Assembly (NCBI RefSeq): GCF_020360975.1
Contig: NW_025408696.1
Span: 24,062-88,061, forward strand
Length of the DNA stretch: 64,000 nt
Source: Hirsutella rhossiliensis
Lineage: Eukaryota > Ascomycota > Sordariomycetes > Hypocreales > Ophiocordycipitaceae
Direction: 5' to 3'
The notes below the pieces were generated by a model. The model saw nothing but the letters and a program-made list of their open reading frames with translations, had not been told where the DNA came from and searched no databases. The stretch's first letter is position 1, and every line of letters begins with the position of its first letter. Shown here piece by piece: positions 46,694-57,014 of the stretch. The translations under genes and the position numbers were made by a program.

Positions 46694-47033
46694 TGTTGCA
46701 CTGTCACACTGGCACATCAGTATCTACAAGCCTCACCAACCTTCCTTTTGCCTACGCTTTACACAGCCACAACCCAACAGCTGGGTTAGAGGCATATTCG
46801 GCCGTATACCAGCCAAGGCTCATTTGGTCTTCCAGTCAACCTAGGCTAATGCAGGCAATTAACCTTCCTTTTGCCTACGCTTTACACAGCCACAACCCAA
46901 CAGCTGGGTTATTCATTCACTTCCACTGTTCTTCTATCTATATAAGATCATCTACACTCCCTCTCTAGATAGAAGAATCAAGAGCTTTATTCCACTCAAG
47001 ATCAATGCTTGCTGCCCATCTCGTACTGCAATA
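46694..47033 (+). repeat. Copia-3 5' LTR with TATA box and internal 51-bp duplication
   Basis: TGTTGCACTGTCAC to CTGCAATA. CTATATAAGATC at about 46936 is the likely TATA box. Within the LTR a 51-bp unit starting AACCTTCCTTTTGCC is present twice (46738-46788, 46861-46911), without visible differences; the 3' LTR also has both. Confidence 0.93.
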
Positions 47034-47046
47034 GTTATGAGCCCGG
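47034..47046 (+). promoter_or_regulatory. Copia-3 primer-binding site (half initiator tRNA-Met)
   Basis: GTTATGAGCCCGG directly after the LTR, the same 13-mer as in Copia-2 and the TRIM. Confidence 0.8.
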
Positions 47047-47116
47047 TTTGCACAACTGGGTGATTATATTATTTTCACGGTATCGCTTCCACTTCGCATC
47101 ATCACGCGACGACAAG

Positions 47117-48058
47117 ATGGCTCAATCATCTGATCACGAGAGCTCTTCCAAGGTCATCATTCTCAACGGACCTTGTGACTGGAAACAATGGATTTCCGTC
47201 ATCCAGAAATTCGCCACATCTCATAACATCTGGGAGTTTGTGGACCCTGCGAATGACGACAAATCAACCATTGTAAGGCCATCAGAGCCTACACACATCC
47301 AGGTGAACGCCCAAGCATCTGATCTTGGTGCTCTAACCTCAGAAGAATTCCGTCGATTGGAATATCTTCACACATCATACCGATCTAGGCTCCAAACCTA
47401 TCGGGACAACACGAAGGCCCTCGCCAGCCTTCAAGAACACATCGTCAAGCATATCGGCAATTACTACAGCACAATTGCTGACGAACATGACGTTGCCAAG
47501 CAACTATCTCTCCTCCAAGCCAGAGTCGCACCGACTGACTGGGCCCTTGAGAGAGAAGTCTTGGAACGTTACCGAGCCGTTCTTCGAGCCCCTGACAGGT
47601 CCGAGATTGAGACCTGGGTCACGAAGTGGCAGAAGACCCTCACCGAAGCCAAGAAACTAGGGCTCCCTGACACACAGGGTCTCCGCCCTACTCAAGACTT
47701 TCTTCAGGCAGTCTCATCCATCAACGAACCATTCACTGACTACTGGATCAACAAAATGGAGGATGAAGCTGTCACCGGAAAACCCGACTGGAAGGACCAC
47801 TTCCCAGACGGCATTAAAATCTCTGAGATCTTCGAACGCGCCCACCGCATTAAGAATGCCGGTTCCAAGGGCAACAATGATAAAGGCGGAGCATTTCCAG
47901 CTGGCTTCCAAGGCCGTGACAAAGATGGGAAGCAGAAGCCTACTTCAGACGATGAGAAGAAGGAGAACCGTTGCGTTTGTGGTAACAAATTCCACTCAAT
48001 CAATAAATGTTTCTACCTCGACAAAACGATCAGACCAGAAGGATGGGTCCCCTCATGA
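47117..48058 (+). CDS. Copia-3 Gag
   Basis: Open frame of 313 codons from ATG 47117 (MAQSSDHESSSK); the capsid-like region includes GPCDWKQWISVIQKF and LLQARVAPTDWALEREVLER, followed by a zinc knuckle CVCGNKFHSINKCFYL (about 47974-48021). It would package element RNA into virus-like particles. It stops at TGA 48056-48058 after GWVPS. One base less in the preceding C run (CCCC at 48049-48052) would let it read on into HEPALKKIRDKL, as expected of a single Gag-Pol ORF, so the stop may be an artefact or a real frameshift. Confidence 0.85.
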   Translation: MAQSSDHESSSKVIILNGPCDWKQWISVIQKFATSHNIWEFVDPANDDKSTIVRPSEPTHIQVNAQASDLGALTSEEFRRLEYLHTSYRSRLQTYRDNTKALASLQEHIVKHIGNYYSTIADEHDVAKQLSLLQARVAPTDWALEREVLERYRAVLRAPDRSEIETWVTKWQKTLTEAKKLGLPDTQGLRPTQDFLQAVSSINEPFTDYWINKMEDEAVTGKPDWKDHFPDGIKISEIFERAHRIKNAGSKGNNDKGGAFPAGFQGRDKDGKQKPTSDDEKKENRCVCGNKFHSINKCFYLDKTIRPEGWVPS

Positions 48059-51000
48059 ACCCGCCCTCAAGAAGATCAGAGATAAGCTTGAGTCCAACAT
48101 TGATTTGAAACGCAAAGTTGATACTATCTTGGACCGCACTGGCACTCTCCTGGAGTCGGACAAGAAGGAAGAACCCCCTCAAAGGTGCAGCATTTGCAGG
48201 ACTTCCGATGGAAGAAGCATCTGATCACGAGCCTGCCCCTACGCCGGATTCATTCCCTACTCCACTCACTCATCGCACGAGCTTTTCAACTTTAAAGGCT
48301 CCATATCCTCTTCGAGACTCATTTATCCTGGATTCCGGATCCGATACGCACATCTGCAATAACGAATCCCGGTTTTCCAACTACGTTCCCCTTGATCAAC
48401 CAGAAGAACTTTTCGCAGGCGACTCACAGCTATGTATTCTTGGTTACGGCACTGTAATGCTACGTATCACAGGTGGGCTATTTCAGCTCAACAACGTGGC
48501 ATACATCCCGAACTTCCATACCAACGTTGCCTCGCTCGACCTCTTCATTCAAAGGGATACAATTGGGATCCTGCTTCAGGAAAGGTATTCAAGCAAGATG
48601 ACGGTACAATCATATGCATCACAAAGCGTGTGCATCGTCAGCCCGTTCTTGAGTACAATGAACTCCCAAAATCATCATTTGCAGCCTCTTCAAGCCCGCG
48701 CACATTGCAGTCAGCAGAAGCCAGCCTTTGGCACAAGCGACTAGGCCACTTGAACGCTGATGCACTTCAACACGCTGTTGAAAACACTCTCGGATGCAAG
48801 ATCAAAGGCCCATTGCAATTTGACTGCGAAGCTTGCTCCCTAGGCAAAGCAAAACGGCTTGTTTCGAGACGGAAACCACAGACGAAGGCGCCGCGACCCT
48901 TCTGGAGAATCTACATAGATATCTTCAGTCATCACCCTTCCTTCAACGGGAAGAGAGCCGCCCTTTTGGTCACAGACGATTTTACAGGCATGATTTTCGT
49001 CTATCCTCTCAACGACACCACGCAAGAGTCCCTCATGGGTGCTCTCAAAGCATTCGCTGCCTTCATTTTCCGTCAATGGAAGCTACAAGTCTGCATCATC
49101 CACAGGGACAACGATCCTGGGCTACAGACAGCCTACGATGAATGGATCACACACGAAGGCATCAAGGATGAGCCTTCTGCTCCCTACACACCCGCACAGA
49201 ATGGATCAGCTGAACGATCTGGGGGGGTAATATCCACCAAGTCTCGCACTATGCAAATAGGAGCGAATCTTCCCCATGATTTGTGGCCAGAAACTTGGAA
49301 CGCCGCAGCCTTCCTTCACAACAGATCGCCCCAGCAATCCTCTGACTGGAAAACCCCGTTCGAGAAGCTTCATCAATGGCTCCTTGACGAAAAGAAGGAT
49401 ACAGGATACCTTCAGGGTCACATCAAGCCAGACACCACCTTCCTCAAAGCATATGGTTGTAAAGCCTATCCTTTGACAGTTCGGGCTCTAAACAACACCC
49501 AGAAGAAGGATCTTAAGACCTCTCCTCACGCCGAAGTCGGCTACCTTGTCGGCTACGATTCTACTAACATCTTCCGCATTTGGATTCCTTCCGAGATGAA
49601 ATCAGACGAGTTCGTGATGTCAAATTCACTGAGGACTCTTTCTACGACCCGGACCTATCAGAACCATCTGATCAGGAGCATTCACGTCTAGAAGTTCAAC
49701 TTCCAGCTCATATTGAAGACGAATCTGACTACGAGGAAATCAGCGAAAATATCACTCAGACCCCTGAATCGCCTACTGAAGTTCAGCCCGATGACACCAT
49801 CGTGGTTCAAACCGATGAACCATTTGATCATAAGGACACGGATCAGAATCCCTATCCATCTCCTGCTCCCACGAGAGATTCTCCACCAGATTCTCTTCAA
49901 CTCACACCACTAAGTCGGCAGCCAGCAGCCGCAGCGCCGCAACCTCGCAGGTCACAAAGACCCCCACAACCTCGAAAGCACGGAGCATTCTCAGCTCTCA
50001 CAACAGGACGCTTTCATAGCAGCTTCTTTCTCGGCAGAGAAGAAAAGCTTCATCAAAGATCCTTCCTCCTGAACCCAAGACCTGGAGAGACCTCAAGAAT
50101 CATCCTTTGGACCACAGTTCAAAGAAGCCGGAAACGTCGAATGGAGATCCTCCAACAGAGAAGAACGTTCACCTGATTCCACAGGCCGAAGCCGTAGGCC
50201 GTGTTATACCCTGACCTGGGTGTTTAAATATAAGTTCAACAAGCACGGGTTCCTCATCAAGTTCAAAGCCCGAATCTGCGTCCGCGGAGACTTGCAATTG
50301 CTAGGAGACAAAGACACCTATGCAGCAACCCTTGCAGGCCGCTCCTTTCGCATTCTGATGGCTATCACAGCCAAATTTGACCTCGAGACTAGGCAACTCG
50401 ACGCGGTCAACGCATTCACAAACAGCCTCCTTGATAAGGATGAAGTCATCTTCGTCCGGTTCCCCGACGGCTTCATGCGAATCGGATGGGTACTTAGACT
50501 CAACAGAGCTTTGTACGGGTTACGAAGGTCCCTCTTCTTTGGCAGAAAGATCTCACAGCAGCCTTTGAAGACCTCGGACTAACCCAATGCCCTGACGAAC
50601 CTTGTATCTTCCAGAACGACTGGCTCACTGTCTTCTTCTTCGTTGATGACATAGTCTTCCTCTACTGGAAAGCAAATACAGCTGCAGCAGATCAGCTAGC
50701 AGCAGCCCTTCGAGCCAAGTTCGCCATGACGGACCAAGGAGAGCTCCAATGGTTCCTGGGAATTCGCGTCCTTCGCGATAGGCCTAATAGGAAGCTATGG
50801 CTCTGCCAAGATTCCTACATCGAGAAGATCGTTCAGAAATACGGTCTCAGACAGCTCGATGAAGTCAAAGGCGTCCCTTTCCCCACAAATGAGTTACAGC
50901 CTAATCTAATGACGAAATTCAGCTCTACCAAGGCAAAGTCGGCTCTGTGAATTACGCATCAGTGATCACTCGCCCGGACATAGCTAAGGCAGCTTCAAAA

Positions 51001-51710
51001 CTCTCAGAATTCCTCCTCAACCCCTCGGAACACCATTCCAAGGCGGTAGACCATTTGATTGAGTATCTCTACGCCACGAGGTATCTCGCAATTGAGTTCT
51101 CAGACTCAATGGAACCCATTTCAATTTCGGATCCCGCACCCGCAGGTATATCCGCCCCAACATCATCCCTCGAAACCCACTACACAAGTGATTTCGAAAT
51201 CGCGTCTGATGCAGCCTTTGCGGACGACAAACAAACCAGAAAGTCATCCCAAGGATGCATTCTCACCCTTTCGGCGGGCCAATCATTTGGAAAGCAGGCA
51301 AACAGGATACCGTCACAACGTCATCCACTGAAGCCGAGCTCCTCGCCCTCACTCACACTGTTAAGGAAACCATTGCAACCATGCGCCTCTTCATGCAGCT
51401 TTCATTGAAGCTCGACGGCCAGCCAATGATTCAGTGTGATAACCTTCAGACAATTCGTCTTGTATCCCAAGACATTCCACGGCTCCGTACAGCACTCAAG
51501 CATGTTGATATTCATTCCTGCTGGGCTAGGCAAGCCTATCAACGGAAGCATTATGACATCAAATACACTCCAACAGCTCTCATGCTTGCTGACGGTCTCA
51601 CCAAGCCGCTTCCAGGCCAGAAGTTTAAAGACTTCGTCAAACGCCTCAACCTCGTCGACATTTCTTCGATTCTTGAACTATCAGATGATTTAAATGATTC
51701 GGACTACTAG
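48059..51710 (+). pseudogene. Copia-3 pol (protease, integrase, reverse transcriptase, RNase H)
   Basis: Protease ILDSGSDTHICNN (48325-48363); GAG-pre-integrase LWHKRLGHLNADALQHA with CEACSLGKA (48727-48850); integrase core with YIDIFSHHPSFNGK, IIHRDNDPGLQ and PYTPAQNGSAERSGG (48910-49228); reverse transcriptase from TWVFKYKFNKHGF (50216) with FVDDIVFLYW (50639-50668); RNase H with SSTEAELLALTHTVKE, CDNLQTIRL and LADGLTKPLPGQK, ending at TAG 51708-51710. Frame changes occur near 48174, 48558, 49595, 50100-50200, 50530 (CCC where Copia-2 has CCCC), 50921 and 51270 (TTT where TTTT is needed). Most lie in mononucleotide runs, so the element could be intact. Confidence 0.88.
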
Positions 51711-51764
51711 TTTTCTTCAGTCTGACCCTTCAGCCCTCATCTTCAGGCTCAACCTGAGGGGGTA

Positions 51765-51879
51765 TGTTGCACTGTCACACTGGCACATCAGTATCTACAA
51801 GCCTCACCAACCTTCCTTTTGCCTACGCTTTACACAGCCACAACCCAACAGCTGGGTTAGAGGCATATTCGGCCGTATA
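51765..51879 (+). repeat. Copia-3 3' LTR, left part
   Basis: First 115 bp of the LTR up to the TA target of the pogo-like element; continues at 54184. Confidence 0.92.
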
Positions 51880-51923
51880 AGGGATTTCCCGGTGATCTGC
51901 CGGATCGGGCGATTCGCCGGATT
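51880..51923 (+). repeat. pogo-like element left terminal inverted repeat
   Basis: Starts at the base after TA 51878-51879; complementary to 54139-54181 apart from one extra C and one G/A difference. Confidence 0.92.
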
Positions 51924-51970
51924 CACCGCCAGTTCACGTCTCCACTTCAATCCTGAATTTCTCCACCACC

Positions 51971-54033
51971 ATGGCCCGATTGATGAAGCGCTTGAGTTTC
52001 TGAAGCTGTGTGACACTGTTAACTATGCCAAGACTGCGCGTCAGTTCAATTGCGACGAGACTACCCTGCGACGGCGACACCAAGGCAAACAGAGGTCAAG
52101 ACGGGATGCCGACAGTTTGTATAAGTCACGTCTCTCAAAACAGCAAGAAAGGGATCTTGTTGCGTATATTCGCAAGCTTTCATCACGTGGGATTCCGCCT
52201 ACGCTGCCGATGATCAAAAGTTTTGCCCAGGATATCGCCAAAATTGAGGTCGGAAAGGACTGGCCGTATAGCTTCGTCCGACGTAACAGCGATGAGCTCG
52301 GTTGCACTTGGTTCGACGGTTTTGATATCGCAAGAAAGAGAGCAGACAATGCTTCTAGATACAGAGCCTACTATGAGCTTGTAAGTAGGTGCCCAAGTCC
52401 ATCCCTTCATTGCTGATCGTACAAGATTGGCGAGAAAATCGAGAAATACGACATCCTGCCTTGCAACACGTATAATGTGGACGAAAAGGGCTTTCTCCTC
52501 GGCGTCATCAATCGTACCAAGAGAGTATTCTCTGTTCGTGCCAAGAAAGGAAAATTGATCGGTGCTGCGCAGGATGGCAACAGATCATGGATCACGTTCC
52601 TGGCATGTGTCTGTCAAGACCTGACCGCGCTACCCCCGTTTCTCATCTACCAAGGCAAGCCAGGGCAAGTTCAGGACTCCTGGCTCACGGAGTTTGATCC
52701 GGAGCACCAAGCGGCGTTTTTCACAACCTCAGAAACGGGTTGGACGAACCATGAACTTGGAAAGGAATGGCTCATTGGTGTTTTCGACCGGTTCACGAAA
52801 GAAAAGGCGCGAAACGGCCGGGATTACCGCCTCCTGATTACCGACGGACACTCTAGTCATGTCAATATGGACTTCCTGGAGTGGTGTGACCAGCATCGGA
52901 TAATCGTTGCCGTGTTTCCGCCGCATTCCACGCACAGGCTGCAGCCCCTTGATGTGTCCCTTTGGCCCTCTTTCGACCGCATACACCAACCAGCTCATCC
53001 AGTGGACTGCAAAGACACAGGGACTCATCGGGCTATCGAAACGCGAGTTCTGGTCGTTATTTTGGAACGCATTCGGGTCATCTTTCTCGGCGGAGAACAT
53101 CGCAAGTGGTTGGAAACGGACCGGACTCCTCCCATTTGACCCTGAAGTCGTTTTGTCGCAGATCGCGGAGAAAACAGAAGATGAGTCTGAGTCTGGCGAC
53201 AGCTCCGTTGACTCGCTCGCCCTGCAGCAGCCCACTGCTCGGGATTTGCGCCGACTTGTCGACAAGGTAGTCGATGGATCCTCAAAAACGCTAGCCGAGA
53301 CAGTCGGAAGCTCAAAGTACTCGAAAGTCTCCAATCTCAGAACGAATTGCTTCGATATGAGAATCAGGGACTTCGGAGACTATCTTTCACGAAAAGCAGC
53401 GCAGAATGCGCGGTAAAGCTCTGAAGGATTACCTTTTCGATCGTGTAGATCCTAACTCGGCGCAGGTATTTAGCCCTGCAAAAGTGGCCCAAGCGCGCTT
53501 GAAGAAAGCAGCCATGGAGACTCAGAAGCAAGAAGAGGCCTTGGAGAAAGAACGACAAAGGTTTGAGCGACAGCAAAGGCGGCAAACCTCAAAGTTCTCG
53601 CTCTGGAGAAGAGAAGGCAGCGGGAGGCAAAACTGAGCAAAGACGTCAGGCAAAGGAAGCCAGACAACAAGAGCGGGAGAAAAACAGGCAGATACGGAAA
53701 GAGCTCAAGCGAAAGAACCAGAAAAAATGTCGGAAATGGGATCCGGACCTCTGTTGCTCCACAGACTCGCGAGAAGAGTCCGGGCGTTCGAGACGAGATT
53801 GTCGTCGCCATTTCGGCTCCACCAGAACCGACGACAGCTCCGGAACACTCAAAATCGCCAAACATTAAGTTGCGTAAAGATCCAAAGCCGGCATTGACCA
53901 CTTCCTCACGTCCCAAAAGCCATCATTGGCTGTCGAGCGCGACCAGGAGATGGTAGTCGCAATGCGGGGACTTGCGCGATCGGGACGCCACAGGAAGCGG
54001 CCACGGTGGCTTGATGACTGCGAAGTAGATTGA
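51971..54033 (+). pseudogene. pogo/Fot1-like transposase (HTH, CENP-B-type HTH, DDE)
   Basis: Cut-and-paste transposase binding the inverted repeats. ATG 51971 has a good context (CACCACCATGG); one C seems missing at 51975-51977, after which the frame reads IDEALEFLKLCDTVNYAKTA, a psq-type helix-turn-helix. Intron 52381-52425 (GTAAGT, GCTGATC, CAAG) removes a stop and joins YYEL to IGEKIEKYD in frame. DDE motifs: NVDEKGFLLG, LLITDGHSSHVNMDFL and PPHSTHRLQPLDVSL (52474-52962). The frame breaks at CCCTTTGG (52958-52966); GLIGLSKREFW follows in another frame, then further shifts through a coiled-coil tail to RWLDDCEVD and TGA 54031-54033. Small indels only, so it may be intact in reality. Confidence 0.85.
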
Positions 54034-54138
54034 ATGGAATTGCTAGGCATCTTTCTTGCTTCTGCTTTAATGTGAGATTGTTTCATATTATTTTCGTGGA
54101 GTTTCACTCAAATCTTCACCGGAATGCAAGGGAACCAA

Positions 54139-54181
54139 AATCCGGCGAATCGTCCGATCCGGCAGATCACCGGAAATCCCT
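54139..54181 (-). repeat. pogo-like element right terminal inverted repeat
   Basis: Inverted partner of 51880-51923, followed by TA 54182-54183. Confidence 0.92.
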
Positions 54182-54183
54182 TA

Positions 54184-54408
54184 CCAGCCAAGGCTCATTT
54201 GGTCTTCCAGTCAACCTAGGCTAATGCAGGCAATTAACCTTCCTTTTGCCTACGCTTTACACAGCCACAACCCAACAGCTGGGTTATTCATTCACTTCCA
54301 CTGTTCTTCTATCTATATAAGATCATCTACACTCCCTCTCTAGATAGAAGAATCAAGAGCTTTATTCCACTCAAGATCAATGCTTGCTGCCCATCTCGTA
54401 CTGCAATA
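54184..54408 (+). repeat. Copia-3 3' LTR, right part
   Basis: Completes the 340-bp LTR, ending CTGCAATA before the target duplication CATAG. Confidence 0.92.
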
Positions 54409-54461
54409 CATAGTGGCACGTCCGTGCCACTATCCAGTGACTCACCACTTGTAACTGCTGC
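54409..54461. other. Remainder of the G4 LTR, with a 16-bp palindrome
   Basis: After CATAG comes TGGCACGTCCGTGCCA, an interrupted palindrome, then sequence running into the transposase fragment. Because Copia-3 split the G4 LTR, this must be the rest of that LTR; the LTR/transposon junction is not clear. Confidence 0.45.
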
Positions 54462-55088
54462 CTAAACATGTCTTGGTCCATGTCTCAACAGAACGTGTAC
54501 GCGTTCTCGCAAGCAGCCGATCCGAATGCCAGCTTCATCTTCATTCCAAATCTCCGATGCCCCAATGCGAAACTTCTTGATAGTCTCGTCGAGGTTAGAG
54601 AAGAAGTCATTCACTTCCTCAACACTCTGCGCTTCAAAAGACTTCCGTGCTCTCTCGACGGCCTTCAAGTAAGTCTTCTTGACCTCAGGGTGACTTTGGC
54701 GCCAGCCTGCGAGCCAGTTCTGAGACATAGGTCTTGATGATGGATCTCGTCGCTGCCTGATTGTATTTGCGGCAGCCTCAAGCTGCTCCTTTCCCGCTGG
54801 AATACCAATTATACCAGTACGCTCCATCCACTGTATGTACGCCACAAGGGCGTTATCTTCATCCTCAGTCAACGCAGTTGGGCGCCCCTGACCTCGGGCA
54901 AATGGGTTTTCCAAAGAACGGATGGCCCTCTCGACAGCGCCTCTATTGACTTTGTACCTAGAAGCCGCTTTGCGGATAGAAAGGGGGGTTCGTTGTGGTG
55001 TTGTGGCACGACGTAGGGCCGCTCTAGGCGGCCGGCGAGAGGCGATGACGGCTCGCGCGGCGGCTAGGGCATTGTCATTGGGAGTCAT
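54462..55088 (-). pseudogene. Second pogo-like transposase, N-terminal fragment
   Basis: Uninterrupted for 209 codons from ATG 55088: MTPNDNALAAARAVIA, a psq-type helix (LSIRKAASRYKVNRGAVERA), a CENP-B-type DNA-binding segment (SQNWLAGWRQSHPEVKKTY) and the first DDE block IWNEDEAGIRIG. It stops at 54462 just after GCLRERVHVL, before the second and third catalytic residues, where it meets G4 LTR-like DNA. Different family from the transposase at 51971. Notably it has no internal frameshift, unlike most genes here. Confidence 0.82.
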
Positions 55089-55314
55089 ACCGTATGAAAT
55101 AGAGAATAACCTCTCAAGTTGGTTTGGGTTGAAAAATACGCGTTGACGGCAATTGAGACGGTACTCAAAAGAGAGGCGACTGTCACGGAATTTTTGTGAT
55201 GTCACGGATTTTTTGTGCCAACTAAAGGGCGTAAGACCTTTAGTGGGCTGCCGTGGCCCCACCACGCTTAGACCAACGGGTAGCTCTTACGAGATATCAA
55301 AGTGTTGCCAGGGC
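55089..55314 (-). other. 5' flank of the second transposase, with repeated TGTCACGGA motifs
   Basis: TGTCACGGAATTTTTGTG (55182-55199) is followed immediately by TGTCACGGATTTTTTGTG (55200-55217), two near-identical 18-bp units that could be a terminal or subterminal repeat of this transposon. The other end of the element is not seen. Confidence 0.45.
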
Positions 55315-55315
55315 A

Positions 55316-56123
55316 GAACGAGCCTCTGCGTGTGTGTGTGTGTGTGTGTATTTTCCGTCCAGCGGCCGTAAGGCCGCTCAGGTCCCGGTGGGGCACAGGA
55401 CGTGCTGAGCTAGGCTATCGAGAAAATCCTGCCACAGTAGGCCTCACCCAGCGCTTCTGGCCTCGCAAGGGCGAGCTGTCGGGCTCAATCCCCGAGACGG
55501 CTTTCCACCCTCCACCGGTAGGTTGTCGCTAAGCCCGTCAATACAAGTGTCCGTGGCTATCCTCTGCAGCCAGCCTTCCCGAAGTCCATCCAGCATTTCA
55601 TCGGCTCTAAGGCGCTCAGTGTCGGAGCCTGGTGCCCGTCAGCGGGTCGTCCAGGCGCGTGGCGATTGCCACAATGGTCAACCCTTGGTTTTGTCCGGTC
55701 AGAATTCTCTCGCTCTCTCGCTAACGCTGCTGTCGCAGTCCATGCTTCGGTAACCAGGCGATGGAAATAGCGCAGGAGCGGCGGCAGGAAAACCCTCGAA
55801 GGAATCAGAGGCTGTCGTGCAGCTTGCCTTCAGGGAGAAAAACCTGCGCAACCAGCCACCGTTGTTTAGAAGGGCGGGCCTTCCAATACCCACAGCTCCT
55901 TGGTTCCGAAGGAAGCTGTGAGGTCCGTGTGGACGTGTTGTCGAGACCGGCTTTGCAGAGGAATATGAACTCTCCTAATGTCTTCCTCTGTGCTGTTAGG
56001 CCACGATGGACCCGGGCAAAAGCGCGGTCGGGTGGCCTGCAAATCCGGCCCCTGCTAGCGAGCCGCTAACAGCTCTGACGGGGAAGAATTTTTACAGGGG
56101 AGAGTTAAACGAGCCTCTGCGTA
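55316..56123. mobile_element. Target-primed retroposon-like insertion with 15-bp direct repeats
   Basis: The 15-mer AACGAGCCTCTGCGT occurs at about 55317-55331 and again at about 56108-56122, bracketing about 776 bp. A (GT)n tract follows the left copy immediately (55331-55350). Long target duplications and a simple-repeat tail are typical of LINE/SINE-type target-primed insertion; a tail at the left would make the element minus-strand with an (AC)n 3' end. The body is GC-rich and I recognise no protein in it, so the superfamily is open. Confidence 0.55.
55331..55350. repeat. (GT)n microsatellite
   Basis: About nine or ten GT units directly beside the left 15-bp direct repeat. Confidence 0.9.
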
Positions 56124-56918
56124 GCTTTCATCTCATGTCTTTAGGGTAGCATCTGGTCACACTTCCCATACTCTCTGCTAGGCAGAACTTGACGTTGAAG
56201 CCTTTCCTCAGTTCACCTTGCCCCCCGCCGACAAACACGAAACAGACGCGACAGGGTAAAAGCAGATCAGATGTGCAATATTTATTGCGCTCTCCAATCG
56301 CCAGACCGCTTCACGATCACTGAACTTTACCGCTCGACTAGTCTTGATGAAGCAAGCCACCGGCTTCCAATCATCCAACCTTGAGGGATGTGATTGGACG
56401 TCAAGCTCATTCTGGGACGCCCGATTTTGGCCTTAATCTGACCAACTTGACCAATAGCGAGCCGGAACAAAGAGCTGCAGTACGGTCGCACATTAGGCAA
56501 GGTTGGCAAAAACCGCACCAAAAAAATACCGGCCACCGCATGCGTCACATCAGGCTACACCCCACTGTAGTATACCTGCATCGCCTTTTGCAGCAATTGC
56601 GCATCGCACATTTATCATACCTCTCGCATCAATATATGAGGCTTGAAGCAGATGCATTAGTCTTATGGAGCCTGCTGCTATTATATGCTGCTGCCTCTAG
56701 CAACGTAAATTGATATCTTTCCCATTCTGGGGCGGACTGTAAGCTGCAACTTTATTATTAAAATCTTAAAACCATCACGTCCTCAAGCCCCGTACCGGTA
56801 CACAACACCCAAAAGAGATAATTCTTCGGTGACTCGATCGTGCAACTTCTTGCGCCTTTTTTGGGCTATAATCTAATCTGACGATGTGATACTACTCTTG
56901 CCTGGTTTGTGCAAATTG
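56124..56918. other. Intergenic DNA, nothing recognised
   Basis: Short overlapping frames only; no repeat or domain seen. Ends at the right copy of the inverted repeat. Confidence 0.45.
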
Positions 56919-57003
56919 TGTCGAGAAGAAGGTCCGAACGAGTTGAGGTCTCTAGGTCTCTAGATAATACAGCTTGAAACCAGGTAAGAAGGAAGTCTGC
57001 AGA
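56919..57003 (-). repeat. Right copy of the distant inverted repeat (partner 42975-43061)
   Basis: 85 bp, reverse complement of 42975-43061 with few differences. The DUF3723 reading begins just to its right, so this repeat marks the truncation point of that gene. Confidence 0.85.
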
Positions 57004-57014
57004 AGGCTCTGCAG

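Larger units (their letters stand above)
51880..54181 (+). mobile_element. pogo/Fot1-like DNA transposon in the Copia-3 3' LTR
   Basis: A 2302-bp element with terminal inverted repeats of about 43 bp (AGGGATTTCCCGGTGATC at the left, GATCACCGGAAATCCCT at the right; one indel and one mismatch between arms) and a TA target duplication (51878-51879, 54182-54183), the hallmark of the Tc1/mariner-pogo group. Removing it with one TA restores the LTR to exactly the 340 bp of the 5' copy. It carries one transposase gene with a single intron. Confidence 0.95.
46694..54408 (+). mobile_element. Ty1/copia element Copia-3 (young, carries a pogo-like transposon in its 3' LTR)
   Basis: 5' LTR 46694-47033 and 3' LTR 51765-51879 plus 54184-54408, both 340 bp, flanked by the perfect duplication CATAG (46689-46693, 54409-54413). 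Primer site, gag, pol and polypurine tract (CCTGAGGGGGTA, 51754-51764) are all present. Wherever the LTRs were compared they match, so insertion is recent. Its relation to Copia-2 is clear in protein and primer site, but the LTRs are of a different family. It has no RIP-type stops; the frame changes are small indels. Confidence 0.95.

Noticed and set aside
46738..46911. CRISPR-like repeat-spacer unit
   Set aside because: Only two 51-bp repeats, inside an LTR of a eukaryotic retrotransposon.
48540..48580. Programmed ribosomal frameshift shared by Copia-2 and Copia-3
   Set aside because: It lies in the middle of pol, where recoding is not expected, and the same kind of one-base run-length gap recurs in unrelated host-type genes. 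Systematic sequence error is simpler.
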